Below, piece by piece: positions 1-7,359 of a stretch of 33,600 nucleotides of DNA; position 1 is the first letter of the stretch; each line of letters opens with the position of its first letter. The DNA is from Chloroflexota bacterium. Its GTDB lineage: Bacteria; Chloroflexota; Dehalococcoidia; Tepidiformales; Tepidiformaceae. Below the pieces are notes generated by a model, which was not told where the DNA came from, searched no databases, and worked only from the letters and a program-made list of their open reading frames with translations. A program made the translations under genes and the position numbers. The DNA lies in the NCBI GenBank assembly GCA_963169135.1, contig CAUJEQ010000052.1:1-33600 (forward strand), given 5' to 3'.

Positions 1-423
1 CAGCTGGAGCGCGACATAGGCTCCAGTGATCGACGCGGTTCGGGTGCCACCATCGGCCTGCAGTACATCGCAGTCGAGGGTGATGGTCCGGGGCCCCAGC
101 ATCTCCAGATCCACCACACCGCGGAGCGCCCGGCCGATCAGCCGCTGAATTTCCTGGGTTCGGCCGCCCGGCCGTCCGCGTTCGACTTCACGCTGGCTGC
201 GCGTGTGTGTCGCCCGGGGGAGCATCGAGTACTCGCCGGTCACCCAGCCGCTCTGGGTGTTCCGCAGGAAGGGCGGTTGCCGGTCTTCGACACTCGCCGC
301 GCACAGGACGCGCGTCCGCCCGAACTCGACCAGGCAGCTCCCTTCAGCGAAGTCGAGGACGTTGGTGGCGAGGTGGACGGGGCGAAGCGCGTCGGGGCGC
401 CGCCCATCGATGCGGGTAGTCAC
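1..423 (-). CDS. rph: Ribonuclease PH, N-terminal 141 codons (cut by window edge)
   Basis: This is the N-terminal part of a 3'-to-5' phosphorolytic exoribonuclease that trims tRNA 3' ends using phosphate. The reverse-strand translation starts [14 protein letters not shown] after the initiator and continues with [16 protein letters not shown] and [20 protein letters not shown], all hallmarks of RNase PH. The Arg-rich tract around residues 70-90 ([19 protein letters not shown]) corresponds to the tRNA- and phosphate-binding region of the family. The start is GTG at 421-423, with GGAG about 9 nt upstream. The C-terminal roughly 100 residues lie beyond position 1. It follows comEC on the same strand after an 82-bp gap that holds an inverted repeat, so it may have its own promoter or be read from comEC. 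The family call is secure from the motifs; completeness cannot be judged. Confidence 0.93.
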   Translation of the reverse strand, partial: MTTRIDGRRPDALRPVHLATNVLDFAEGSCLVEFGRTRVLCAASVEDRQPPFLRNTQSGWVTGEYSMLPRATHTRSQREVERGRPGGRTQEIQRLIGRALRGVVDLEMLGPRTITLDCDVLQADGGTRTASITGAYVALQL

Positions 424-454
424 AGTTGGAACTCCAGGGAGTGGGTAGGGGCGC

Positions 455-470
455 GTAGCCCTTGGGCTAC
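455..470. repeat. Perfect inverted repeat between comEC and rph
   Basis: GTAGCCC at 455-461 and GGGCTAC at 464-470 form a 7-bp stem with a 2-nt centre (realistically 6 bp and a 4-nt loop). It lies between the comEC stop and the rph ribosome-binding site. No T-run follows on the minus strand, so a classical intrinsic terminator is doubtful; partial termination, mRNA processing or an operator are alternatives. Confidence 0.45.
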
Positions 471-505
471 CGTAATTCCGCGACGCCTGCCACGCAAAAG
501 CGGAG

Positions 506-2836
506 CTACCGCTCTGTCGCAACGGTAATGGAGCGGCCGTCTGTGGAGATCGTGACCCGGCCGTGCTGATCGGTGCGGTACACCCTGCTGCTCGCCAGCG
601 CTTCCAGCGTCTCGGCGTGCGGGTGCCCGAAGCGGTTGTCCGCGCCCACCTGGATGACCGCGATGGCGGGCCGGACGGCAGAAAGAAACTCGGTCGCGCT
701 CGTCTTCGATCCATGGTGCGGCACCTTCAGGATGGCTGCGTCCACGTCCGCTGACGACATCAGTTCCAGCTGCGCGGCCGCCTCGATATCCCCCGCCAGG
801 AGGAACGCCACCGAGCCGTAGGAAACCCGGAGCACGACCGAGGCGTCGTTTAGCTGTCGCGGCTCAAGCCCTGGCGGGGGCCAGAGGACCTCGAACACGA
901 CCCCGTCGATCGTGAACCGGGCCCCTGCTGCCAGCACCTCCGGTGTGGCGAACCGGTCCTCAAAGGCGGCAAAGGTCAGTGTCCCGTTAGTGTGCCCCGA
1001 TGTGTATGCGGTCGCCACACTCATCCGGCTGGCGATCCCCGGCAGCCCGCCGGCGTGGTCTTCTTGCGGATGCGTGAGTACCACCACGTCGAGCGTTCGG
1101 TCCCAGTGCGGGAGCACTTCGCCCAGTTCGCGCGCCAGCCCGACGCCGCTGGGCCCGCCATCAACCAGCACCTGCCGGCCGTGCGGCGTGGTAACGAGAA
1201 TTGCGTCGCCCTGCCCGACATCGAGAAACTCGACCCGCAGTTCACCGGGGCCCCGGGCCGGCAGGATGGTGAGCGGGATCGCCGCCAGCGCGAGGCAGCC
1301 ACCGGCACCCGCCAGCAGAAGGCGGTTCACCAGTCGCTGCCTCCGCTCCGTGCGCGGAGGAGCTTGAGTGACCGGAGGGACATACCGGTAGGCCACGGCG
1401 CCCGATAGCAGCAGCGGCACCGAAACCGCGAACGCCGCTCCAGCAGAACCGCGTCCGGGAGATGTCGACGCAAACGGGAGCGAAGATGCGGCCGTGGCGA
1501 CGCCGTTGATGAACGCGAGCGGATAGTAGGCGGCGATTCCCGCCAGCCACCCCAGCTGATCCGGCCATGCCCCCAGGACCGCTGCGATCAGGCTCGTCCA
1601 GAACGCCACCACGAACACTGGCTCGACGACCAGGTTGGCGAAGGGGCTTGCCAGCGAAAGCTCCCCGAAGCTCGCCCACATGATCGGCGCGGTCGCGATG
1701 CTGGCGGCGACCGAGAGGGCCGACACCTGTGTCACCCAGCGCGGGACAGGCACGCGAGTCTTCAGCGTCCACAGTTCAAGGACATAACTCAGCCAGGGCG
1801 CAAGGGTCAGCAGCCCTGCTGTTGCCGCCATGCTCAACTGAAAGCCAACGTCCAGGGTGTTGGCAGGCTCAACAAGGGTCATCAAGATGAGGGCCCCGCC
1901 GAGAGCCGGCAGACCACTCTGGGGACGTCCGGCGACGCCGCCGGCCAGGTAGATCCCCGCCATCACGCCGGCCCTCGCTACGCTTGGCGAGAATCCGGCC
2001 GCCAGCAAGTAAACGCCGATCGTGAGCGCGGCAGGTATCCATGCGTGGCGGCGCCCCATAAGGGGTATCGCCAGGGCAAGCGTGACGGCTGCCACGAGGC
2101 TGACGTTCGACCCCGAGACCGCTACCAGGTGGCGCAGTCCGGAGCGGTTGAACGCTTCCTTGCTCTCCTGCGAGAGGTTCCCATCCCGGCCAAAGGCAAT
2201 ACCGGCGGCGAGCGACGCTTCCGGCTCCGGGAGCGACCTCTGGAGAGACCGGTCGAGCGCAAGTCGGGCTCGCACAGTTTCGCGCGCGAAGCTGCGGTCT
2301 CCGGCGCCGACCAGTTCGAATCGCGGGAAGAGCATGGTGGCCCAGATGCCCCGTTGGCGCAGGTAGGAGCGGTAGTCGAAGCCGTCGAACACCGGCGGAA
2401 GCTCGATCTCTCCGGTGAGCCGAAGCCGATCGCCGGGCAGGAACGACGCGTACTGGTGCAGGGTTACTCGGACGAGGCCAGCATCGCGGACAAGCGTCCC
2501 GTCGGCCGCGAGTTCGTCGATGCGCAGTTCATACGAGGTGCTGACTGCTCCCGGGTCTGGCTCGGAGACTACCGTTCCAGTCACTGTCGCTTCTTGCCCG
2601 GTGAACGCCACGACGGCCGGCGGCGCGGCATCGAGTGCATGGTCGAGCCGCCAACCGGCGACGAGCGCCATCACGATGACCGCGGCGGCCAGCTTCCAGC
2701 GCGCTCGCGCACCGGAAAGCGCCAACGCTGGCAGCGCTGCCACAATCCATGCCGCGCCGACCCACCAGGGCGCGGACCATGCGGCTACGGGGACCAGCCC
2801 GGTGAACCACCCCAGCGCAAGGGCTATCAGAACCAC
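506..2836 (-). CDS. comEC: ComEC/Rec2-family DNA internalisation channel
   Basis: This is a polytopic inner-membrane protein that moves single-stranded DNA into the cytoplasm during natural transformation. At 776 aa it has the full three-part layout. An N-terminal membrane/DUF4131 region (about 1-180) is followed by the competence domain with its signature [16 protein letters not shown] (about 234-249) and many hydrophobic helices to about 530. A C-terminal metallo-beta-lactamase-like domain carries LDVGQGDA (538-545), [11 protein letters not shown] (587-597) and VPHHGSKTS (705-713). The start is GTG at 2834-2836; an in-frame stop lies about 13 codons upstream with no better start between, and no clear ribosome-binding site is seen. 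It is divergent from the thiolase gene. No comEA or pilus genes are nearby, so competence itself is not shown. All metal-ligand motifs of the C-terminal domain look intact. Confidence 0.93.
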   Translation of the reverse strand: MVLIALALGWFTGLVPVAAWSAPWWVGAAWIVAALPALALSGARARWKLAAAVIVMALVAGWRLDHALDAAPPAVVAFTGQEATVTGTVVSEPDPGAVSTSYELRIDELAADGTLVRDAGLVRVTLHQYASFLPGDRLRLTGEIELPPVFDGFDYRSYLRQRGIWATMLFPRFELVGAGDRSFARETVRARLALDRSLQRSLPEPEASLAAGIAFGRDGNLSQESKEAFNRSGLRHLVAVSGSNVSLVAAVTLALAIPLMGRRHAWIPAALTIGVYLLAAGFSPSVARAGVMAGIYLAGGVAGRPQSGLPALGGALILMTLVEPANTLDVGFQLSMAATAGLLTLAPWLSYVLELWTLKTRVPVPRWVTQVSALSVAASIATAPIMWASFGELSLASPFANLVVEPVFVVAFWTSLIAAVLGAWPDQLGWLAGIAAYYPLAFINGVATAASSLPFASTSPGRGSAGAAFAVSVPLLLSGAVAYRYVPPVTQAPPRTERRQRLVNRLLLAGAGGCLALAAIPLTILPARGPGELRVEFLDVGQGDAILVTTPHGRQVLVDGGPSGVGLARELGEVLPHWDRTLDVVVLTHPQEDHAGGLPGIASRMSVATAYTSGHTNGTLTFAAFEDRFATPEVLAAGARFTIDGVVFEVLWPPPGLEPRQLNDASVVLRVSYGSVAFLLAGDIEAAAQLELMSSADVDAAILKVPHHGSKTSATEFLSAVRPAIAVIQVGADNRFGHPHAETLEALASSRVYRTDQHGRVTISTDGRSITVATER

Positions 2837-2884
2837 AGCGCGCGGACGGTACCAGAGCGAGCGGCCGGAACGCTACCAGGCGGT

Positions 2885-2913
2885 TTGACGGCCTCAGGAG
2901 CCCTCCGTAGAGT
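2885..2913 (+). promoter_or_regulatory. Sigma-70-like promoter for the thiolase/DUF35 operon
   Basis: TTGACG (2885-2890) and TAGAGT (2908-2913) are separated by exactly 17 bp, matching 5/6 and 4/6 of the consensus. Transcription would start near 2920, about 48 nt before the ATG at 2968. The spacing and match make it one of the better promoter candidates in the window. Confidence 0.55.
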
Positions 2914-2967
2914 CCCGAGACGAGGGCGGCACCCCGATCGGCCGCACCTGGCAAGGAGTTCGTGCTC

Positions 2968-4164
2968 ATGGTCTCCCAACGGCGTGATGCCGCCATCGTC
3001 GGCATCCACGAGTATCCCAAACGCAAGGCCCCCGGAGTCACCCCGCTCCAGATCAAGGCGGAATGTGCCGCCAAGGCGCTCGACGACGCCGGACTCAAGT
3101 GGAGCGATGTCGACGGCCTCTACGACGCGCAGGATGGCGCGGGCATGGCCGGCCTCGGCCTTGCCGAGTACTTCGGCCTCAAGCCCAACGTGATCGACAC
3201 CACGGCAGTCGGCGGAAGCTCCTACGAGTTCCATGCCTCCCACGCAAAGCGCGACATCGCGGCCGGCAAGTGCAAGGTCGCCCTCCTGACCTACGGCTCC
3301 ACTGCGCACAGCGATTCACGGCGCATCGGTTCGATGGGCGGCGGAATGGGCGCGGGCGCAGCCAGCCCGCTCAGCAACATGACCGACCCCTGGGGCATGA
3401 CCCTCATCGCGAACTACGCCATGGTTGCCCAGCGGCACATGTACCAATACGGCACAACCAGCGAGCAACTGGCGCGCATCTCCGTCGCTACGCGTGCGCA
3501 CGCCATGCGAAACCCCGAAGCCGTCCAGGCGATGACCGACCTCGAATTCGTCGGCATCAACGAGATCACGGTCCAGGACGTGCTCAATTCCCGCATGATC
3601 GCCGACCCGCTGCACTTGCTCGAATGCTGCATGGTCTCCGACGGGGGTGGCGCGGTGGTCATCGCCTCTCCGGAAGTCGCGCGAGACTGCAAGAAGAAGC
3701 CTGTCTGGATTATCGGCTCGGGCGAGGCCACGAAGTACTCCGAAAACGGTGGCGACCTCACCGTCAGCGCCGCCGCCCAGTCGGGCCCGCGGGCCTGGGC
3801 CGAGGCGGATGTCCGCCCCGATGAAATCGACATCGCGATGATCTACGACTCGTTCACGATCACCGTCATGATCATGCTCGAGGACCTCGGGTTCTGTAAG
3901 AAAGGCGACGGCGGCGCATTCGTCTCGGAGCAGCGCCTGCGCTGGGACAGCCCGCTCAAGCCTGCACTCAACACCGACGGCGGCGGCCTGAGTTCGAACC
4001 ACCCTGGCATGCGCGGTCTCTTCCTGCTGCTAGAGGCCACCCGCCAGCTGCGGGGCGAATCGACTTCCCAGCGCGCAGACGCGCGTCTTGCGGTCGCCCA
4101 CGGAAACGGCGGCATGCTCGCGACCAGCCACACTGGTGGCACCATCATCCTGGCGAGGGATTGA
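2968..4164 (+). CDS. Thiolase-like (SCP-x/lipid-transfer type) acyl-CoA protein lacking the nucleophilic Cys
   Basis: This 398-aa protein has the thiolase fold of the SCP-x/'lipid-transfer protein' group. It shows the ECCMVSDGGGAVVI block (219-232), IYDSFT (292-297), GGGLSSNHPGM (338-348) and the C-terminal AHGNGG (377-382). Where true thiolases carry the acyl-accepting cysteine, this one reads DTTAVGGSS (77-85), so classical thiolysis is unlikely. Related Cys-less proteins of the Ltp2 type act as retro-aldolases on acyl-CoA side chains, use tyrosines, and need a DUF35 partner. A DUF35 gene follows directly here. ATG 2968 is preferred over GTG 2962 because AAGGAG (2953-2958) is 9 nt ahead of the former but only 3 nt ahead of the latter. 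The substrate cannot be told from sequence. A decarboxylative or acetyl-transfer role, as in archaeal HMG-CoA assemblies, is an alternative. Confidence 0.82.
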   Translation: MVSQRRDAAIVGIHEYPKRKAPGVTPLQIKAECAAKALDDAGLKWSDVDGLYDAQDGAGMAGLGLAEYFGLKPNVIDTTAVGGSSYEFHASHAKRDIAAGKCKVALLTYGSTAHSDSRRIGSMGGGMGAGAASPLSNMTDPWGMTLIANYAMVAQRHMYQYGTTSEQLARISVATRAHAMRNPEAVQAMTDLEFVGINEITVQDVLNSRMIADPLHLLECCMVSDGGGAVVIASPEVARDCKKKPVWIIGSGEATKYSENGGDLTVSAAAQSGPRAWAEADVRPDEIDIAMIYDSFTITVMIMLEDLGFCKKGDGGAFVSEQRLRWDSPLKPALNTDGGGLSSNHPGMRGLFLLLEATRQLRGESTSQRADARLAVAHGNGGMLATSHTGGTIILARD

Positions 4165-4166
4165 CC

Positions 4167-4574
4167 ATGGACCGGCCACAGCCACGCTTCCCCGAACCTG
4201 ACACCCAGCCCTTCTGGGACGCAACCAAGGAACACAAGCTCACGTACCAGGTCGACCGCGACACCGGCGATGTGGTCTTCTTCCCGCGCGCGCACAACCC
4301 GAAAAATGGTTCCCGCAATCTGGAATGGCGCGAGTCGAAGGGCGAAGGGACCATCTACAGCTACAGCGTCGTGCGTCTGAACCGCCACCCGGCGTTCGCG
4401 CCCCTCGGGCCGTACGCGGTCGCCTACGTCGACCTTGACGAGGGTTTCCGCATCCTCACCAACATCGTTGGCGTGGCGGACCCCACAAGCGACATAACAA
4501 TCGGCCAGCGCGTGAAGGTCCAGTGGGAGGACCAGACCACCGGGATCTCCTTGCCGATGTTCACTCCCGCCTGA
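4167..4574 (+). CDS. DUF35 OB-fold protein, partner of the thiolase-like enzyme
   Basis: This 135-aa protein matches the DUF35 family that pairs with SCP-x-type thiolases. It has an N-terminal helix (PEPDTQPFWDATKEHKLTYQ, about 9-28) followed by an OB-fold with EGTIYSYSVVRLNRHPAFAP, PYAVAYVDLDEGFRILTNIV and IGQRVKVQWE. Family members usually carry a four-Cys zinc ribbon between these parts. Here that stretch reads VDRDTGDVVFFPRAHNP and contains no cysteine, so the zinc site is lost. ATG 4167 is preferred over the overlapping TTG 4161 because GAGGGA (4155-4160) lies 6 nt ahead. It starts 2 nt after the upstream stop, so the two are almost certainly co-expressed as a complex. The OB-fold probably helps admit the acyl-CoA pantetheine, as known for ChsH2-type partners. 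Confidence 0.82.
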   Translation: MDRPQPRFPEPDTQPFWDATKEHKLTYQVDRDTGDVVFFPRAHNPKNGSRNLEWRESKGEGTIYSYSVVRLNRHPAFAPLGPYAVAYVDLDEGFRILTNIVGVADPTSDITIGQRVKVQWEDQTTGISLPMFTPA

Positions 4575-4599
4575 ACGATGTCCCGTCCCACGGACGAAG

Positions 4600-4630
4600 A
4601 AGGGGGCCGGTCATCGCGACCGGCCCCCTT
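4600..4630. terminator. Bidirectional hairpin terminator
   Basis: Arms at 4600-4612 and 4618-4630 form a perfect 13-bp stem around a 5-nt loop (ATCGC). The A-pair and T-pair at its ends serve both directions. It sits between the convergent DUF35 and NYN genes and most likely ends both transcripts. The T-tract is short. Confidence 0.8.
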
Positions 4631-4655
4631 GACTATTCGGTGAGGCTGCCGCCGA

Positions 4656-5693
4656 TCAGGCTTTGACCTTCGACAGGATGTTCTGGATATCGACGTAGCG
4701 GTCGCCGGCGTTGCGGAGCTGCGTTGCCGTGCTCGTGCCGACACCGACCACCTCGACCCGGACGCCCTTCATCTGGACCACTTCGACCAGGCGTTGGAAG
4801 TCGCCGTCGCCCGAAACGAGGCAAACCACATCGAGGCGGTCCAGCATCTCCATGATGTCGAGCGCCATTTCGATGTCCACGTTCGCCTTGATGCTGCCAT
4901 CGGCAAACCGCTTCAGCGGTTTGGTGACGACGCGGAAGCCCTTGCCGATGAACGGTTCGGCGAAGCGTTGCGTTTCCAGGCTGACACCCGGGTCATCGTG
5001 GACTGGCGAGTACGCGATGGCCCGGACGAGTTGCCGCCCCTCGGTGAGGAAGTCGAGCAGCTTCTTCCAGTCGATGCGCGACCGAAGCCGGTCGCAGGCA
5101 AGCTCGATGTTTGCGGAATCGACAAAAACGCCGACGCGAGCGGGAACCGCCCCAGCAAGACCGCCACCAGCGCCCGGCACGCGCCTGGCGAGTTCTTCCT
5201 GCAGGCGGACCAGTTGTTCCAGCTGCTTGCCCTGCGACTCGATCGCCCGGGTGAGCGCCTTCAGGTCACCAGCGGCAACAGGGGCCGCTTTTGCCGGGGC
5301 GGGCGCCGCGGTCTCCGATTCAGGCCGGGGCTTCCGGGCGCGCGATGGTCGCGCGGGAGGCTCTTCCGGCTTTGGCTCCTCCGGAGGTGCCTCGGGCGCT
5401 GGTTCCGCGGCAGCAGCCGCGGTTCGGCGAGGCGCTCGGCGCGCCGCCGGCTTTTCGAGAACGGTGGCGATCGCCTCGGGCTCGGTGGGGGCTTCGGTTT
5501 CAGCTTCAGCCTCGGCTTCGGCCGTTTCGGTCTCGAGCGGCTTCCGCCGCCCACGCCCGCCGCGGGTGCCGCGACGGGTGCGCTTCTTGGCGTCCTCGAG
5601 TGCCTCTGGCGAGGGTTCAGGGAGGACTGGTTCTGGTTCGATGGCTGGAGCGGCAGCTGCCTTCTCACGCCTTGGGAAAATATTTAAGACCAT
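4656..5693 (-). CDS. NYN-domain (LabA/DUF88-like) predicted RNase with long disordered N-terminus
   Basis: The C-terminal half (about 187-340) is a NYN/PIN-like domain. It has VGVFVDSANIE (187-197), an acidic helix KANVDIEMALDIM (269-281), VVCLVSGDGDFQRLVE (289-304) and GVRVEVVGVG. The aspartates at about 192, 273, 296 and 298 fit a metal-dependent nuclease site, so RNA cleavage is plausible but unproven. Residues 1-140 are rich in Ala, Pro and Glu with basic patches such as RTRRGTRGGRGRRK (38-51), which suggests an unstructured RNA-binding tail. A short coiled coil (about 143-172) precedes the nuclease domain and may dimerise it. The ATG at 5691-5693 lies 12 nt after the mrp stop, so the two form an operon. 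Archetypes include cyanobacterial LabA and eukaryotic limkain-like NYN proteins. The specific role here is unknown. Confidence 0.8.
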   Translation of the reverse strand: MVLNIFPRREKAAAAPAIEPEPVLPEPSPEALEDAKKRTRRGTRGGRGRRKPLETETAEAEAEAETEAPTEPEAIATVLEKPAARRAPRRTAAAAAEPAPEAPPEEPKPEEPPARPSRARKPRPESETAAPAPAKAAPVAAGDLKALTRAIESQGKQLEQLVRLQEELARRVPGAGGGLAGAVPARVGVFVDSANIELACDRLRSRIDWKKLLDFLTEGRQLVRAIAYSPVHDDPGVSLETQRFAEPFIGKGFRVVTKPLKRFADGSIKANVDIEMALDIMEMLDRLDVVCLVSGDGDFQRLVEVVQMKGVRVEVVGVGTSTATQLRNAGDRYVDIQNILSKVKA

Positions 5694-5705
5694 TCGTAGT
5701 TGGGG

Positions 5706-6773
5706 TTACCCACCCATCCTTTGCAAAACACTGATGCGAGCGGCAACGTTCTTGGCGATGCGCTCAATCGCTTTCGCCGATTCGGACTCCGGTGCACCGT
5801 ACACCACCGGGACGCCCCTATCGGCACCCTCGCGAACCGCGGGTTCAATGGGGATCGCGCCCAGGAAGTCGATCCCGAGTTCTTCGGCGGCCTTCTCGGC
5901 GCCGCCATGGCCAAAGATGTCGTAGCGCGTGCCCGTATCTGGCGCCACGAAGTAGCTGAAGTTCTCCACCATCCCGAAGACCGGCACGTCCAGCTTCTCG
6001 AACATCGCGACCGCCTTCATCGCGTCCTCGACGGAGACATCCTGGGGGCTCGAGATGATGACGACACCGGTGATCGGGGCATCCTGGGCCATGCTCATCG
6101 ATGCGTCGCTGGTACCCGGCGGCAGGTCGATCAGCAGGTAGTCCAGTTCGCCCCACGGTACGTCGTGGAGCAGCTGGCGCACCGCGCTGCCGATCATCGG
6201 GCCGCGCCAAACCACCGGCGTGCCCTTGGGAAGGAGGAACCCGAGCGAAACCACCTTCACCCCGTATCGTTCGACCGGCCGTAATCCATCGCTGGCGCCC
6301 GCCTGGAGGCCGGCCGGGAGCCCGAACATCGTCGGCAGGTTCGGGCCGGTGATGTCGGCGTCAATCAGGCCGACGCTCGCACCCGTCTTCGCCAGCGCAA
6401 CCGCGATGTTCGAAGCCAGTGTGGACTTTCCAACGCCGCCCTTGTTGCTTGCGATGGCGATGATGTTGCGGACGCCCTCGATTGGCTGCTTGCCCTCGCG
6501 CGGGTTGGTGGCCCGCACGTTCGCACCCCACTCGAGCGTGACGTTGCCCACGCCGGGCACTTCGGCGAGCGCGGCCCGGATATCGGTCTCGATCGTTTCC
6601 TTGAGCGGGCATGCCGGGGTGGTTAGTTCGATGGTGAGCCGGACATCGTCCCCGTCGATGGCAAGGTCTTTGACCATGCCAAGGCGGACGATGCTGGCGT
6701 GCAACTCGGGATCCTGGACGCGGTCGAGGGCTGCAAGGACATCATCGCGTACTGCGGGCGGAGCAGAGGTCAT
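5706..6773 (-). CDS. Mrp/ApbC (NBP35-type) P-loop ATPase, Fe-S carrier family
   Basis: This 355-aa protein has a DUF59/MIP18-like N-terminal domain (about 9-80, with TTPACPLKE around the family's conserved Cys55). A deviant-Walker ATPase follows: SNKGGVGKST (109-118), LIDADITGPNLPTMFGL (136-152), LLIDLPPGTSD (213-223) and SSPQDVSVEDA. Family members bind and transfer [4Fe-4S] clusters to apoproteins in the cytoplasm. Many carry a CxxC pair just after the ENxSYF motif that bridges a cluster across the dimer; here the same place reads ENFSYFVAPDTGTRYDIFG (270-288), with no cysteine. The P-loop is intact. Cluster carriage may rest on Cys55 or the protein may act otherwise. It is the first gene of a two-gene operon with the NYN protein. 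The start ATG at 6771-6773 lacks a strong ribosome-binding site. Confidence 0.88.
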   Translation of the reverse strand: MTSAPPAVRDDVLAALDRVQDPELHASIVRLGMVKDLAIDGDDVRLTIELTTPACPLKETIETDIRAALAEVPGVGNVTLEWGANVRATNPREGKQPIEGVRNIIAIASNKGGVGKSTLASNIAVALAKTGASVGLIDADITGPNLPTMFGLPAGLQAGASDGLRPVERYGVKVVSLGFLLPKGTPVVWRGPMIGSAVRQLLHDVPWGELDYLLIDLPPGTSDASMSMAQDAPITGVVIISSPQDVSVEDAMKAVAMFEKLDVPVFGMVENFSYFVAPDTGTRYDIFGHGGAEKAAEELGIDFLGAIPIEPAVREGADRGVPVVYGAPESESAKAIERIAKNVAARISVLQRMGG

Positions 6774-7000
6774 GGAATGCGGAGGCCTTCCTGCCGGCCT
6801 GGTGCGTCAGTCTCGGGATCGTTGTGGCGGGCTCCCCGCGTGCCGTTGGCGTCATGGGGGAATTCGCGAACGGGGGCTGCTCGTGCAACCTGTACCAGCC
6901 GGTAAAGTGATCGTACCGGTATCGGGGCCACCGGGGCAAACCGTTTACCCGTCATTTCGCCCGGCCGGGTTAGGTTGGACGTGGCCCCCGCCGGATCGGT

Positions 7001-7008
7001 GCTACACT
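7001..7008 (+). promoter_or_regulatory. Extended -10 promoter element for the 73-aa protein
   Basis: GCTACACT at 7001-7008 follows a T at 7000 and a G at 6999, so the stretch reads as an extended -10 element (TG-n-TAnnnT) with hexamer TACACT at 7003-7008. No good -35 sits 17 bp upstream, which is common for extended -10 promoters. Transcription would start near 7015, inside the palindrome at 7012-7027. Confidence 0.4.
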
Positions 7009-7011
7009 TAT

Positions 7012-7027
7012 CTTACCGTCCGGTAAG
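7012..7027. promoter_or_regulatory. Palindromic operator candidate
   Basis: CTTACCG (7012-7018) and CGGTAAG (7021-7027) are perfect inverted 7-mers around a TC centre. The core TTACCGTCCGGTAA has the look of a TetR-family operator. It overlaps the predicted transcription start of the 73-aa protein gene, an ideal position for repression. No TetR gene is in this window. Confidence 0.5.
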
Positions 7028-7045
7028 CATGAACAGGGAGAATTC

Positions 7046-7267
7046 ATGACAGACATGGTTACTCGCGAGACCGCAGCAACGTCCGCGCTCTGCCGCCATC
7101 ACTGGGTCATCGAAACCCCGAATGGCGCGCTCAGCAGTGGCCGGTGCAAACGCTGCGGCGTCGCCCGCGAATTCCGCAATTCGTCCGAAGAGGCCCTCTG
7201 GGACAATGACAGCTTCAGCCTGAATGGCTCCCGCTACCGCGGGCGCAGGGCTCCCTCGAACTCCTGA
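7046..7267 (+). CDS. Small Cys/His protein of unknown function (73 aa)
   Basis: I do not recognise this gene. The 73-aa product has one compact Cys/His cluster, CRHHWVIETPNGALSSG then RCKRCGVAREFRNSS (about 16-47). It provides C-x-H and C-x-x-C ligands and could form a single zinc knuckle, with the ligands separated by an aromatic beta-hairpin. The C-terminus is basic and low in complexity. The ATG has GGGAG 5 nt upstream, so the start is good. The gene has its own extended -10 element, a palindromic operator candidate and a downstream hairpin terminator, so it appears to be a free-standing regulated transcript. A six-codon ORF starting at the ATG at 7028-7030 overlaps the start codon and may be chance. 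A nucleic-acid or protein-binding adaptor is a reasonable guess only. Confidence 0.72.
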   Translation: MTDMVTRETAATSALCRHHWVIETPNGALSSGRCKRCGVAREFRNSSEEALWDNDSFSLNGSRYRGRRAPSNS

Positions 7268-7291
7268 ATAGTCCGTCCTTGCACAATCGCT

Positions 7292-7325
7292 GACCGGCCG
7301 GTACCCACCGGCCGGTTCCGTTTTC
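7292..7325 (+). terminator. Rho-independent terminator after the 73-aa protein
   Basis: ACCGGCCGG (7293-7301) and CCGGCCGGT (7308-7316) make a 9-bp stem with a 6-nt loop, followed within 5 nt by TTTT (7321-7324). It isolates the small gene from pyrD. Confidence 0.75.
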
Positions 7326-7346
7326 CAATGCCGGCGGGCGAACCGT

Positions 7347-7352
7347 TACACT
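7347..7352 (+). promoter_or_regulatory. -10 element for a leaderless pyrD transcript
   Basis: TACACT at 7347-7352 is followed by exactly 7 nt and then the ATG of pyrD at 7360, so the predicted transcription start is the A of the start codon. No ribosome-binding site is present. This fits leaderless initiation. The -35 (TTCCAA, 7323-7328, 18-bp spacer) is weak. Confidence 0.4.
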
Positions 7353-7359
7353 CTCTCCG

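Larger units (their letters stand above)
6774..7045. other. 272-bp divergent intergenic region
   Basis: This separates the start of the Mrp ATPase gene (-) from the start of the 73-aa Cys/His protein (+). Nothing coding is credible in it. The right-hand end holds an extended -10 element and a palindrome described separately. The left two-thirds is GC-rich sequence with no motif I recognise. Confidence 0.5.

Noticed and set aside
4711-5925. Ser-rich 404-aa frame opposite the NYN protein
   Set aside because: Antisense shadow of the Ala/Pro/Glu-rich tail; low-complexity and without a ribosome-binding site.
7028-7049. Six-codon ORF overlapping the 73-aa gene start
   Set aside because: It has no ribosome-binding site of its own and probably occurs by chance.
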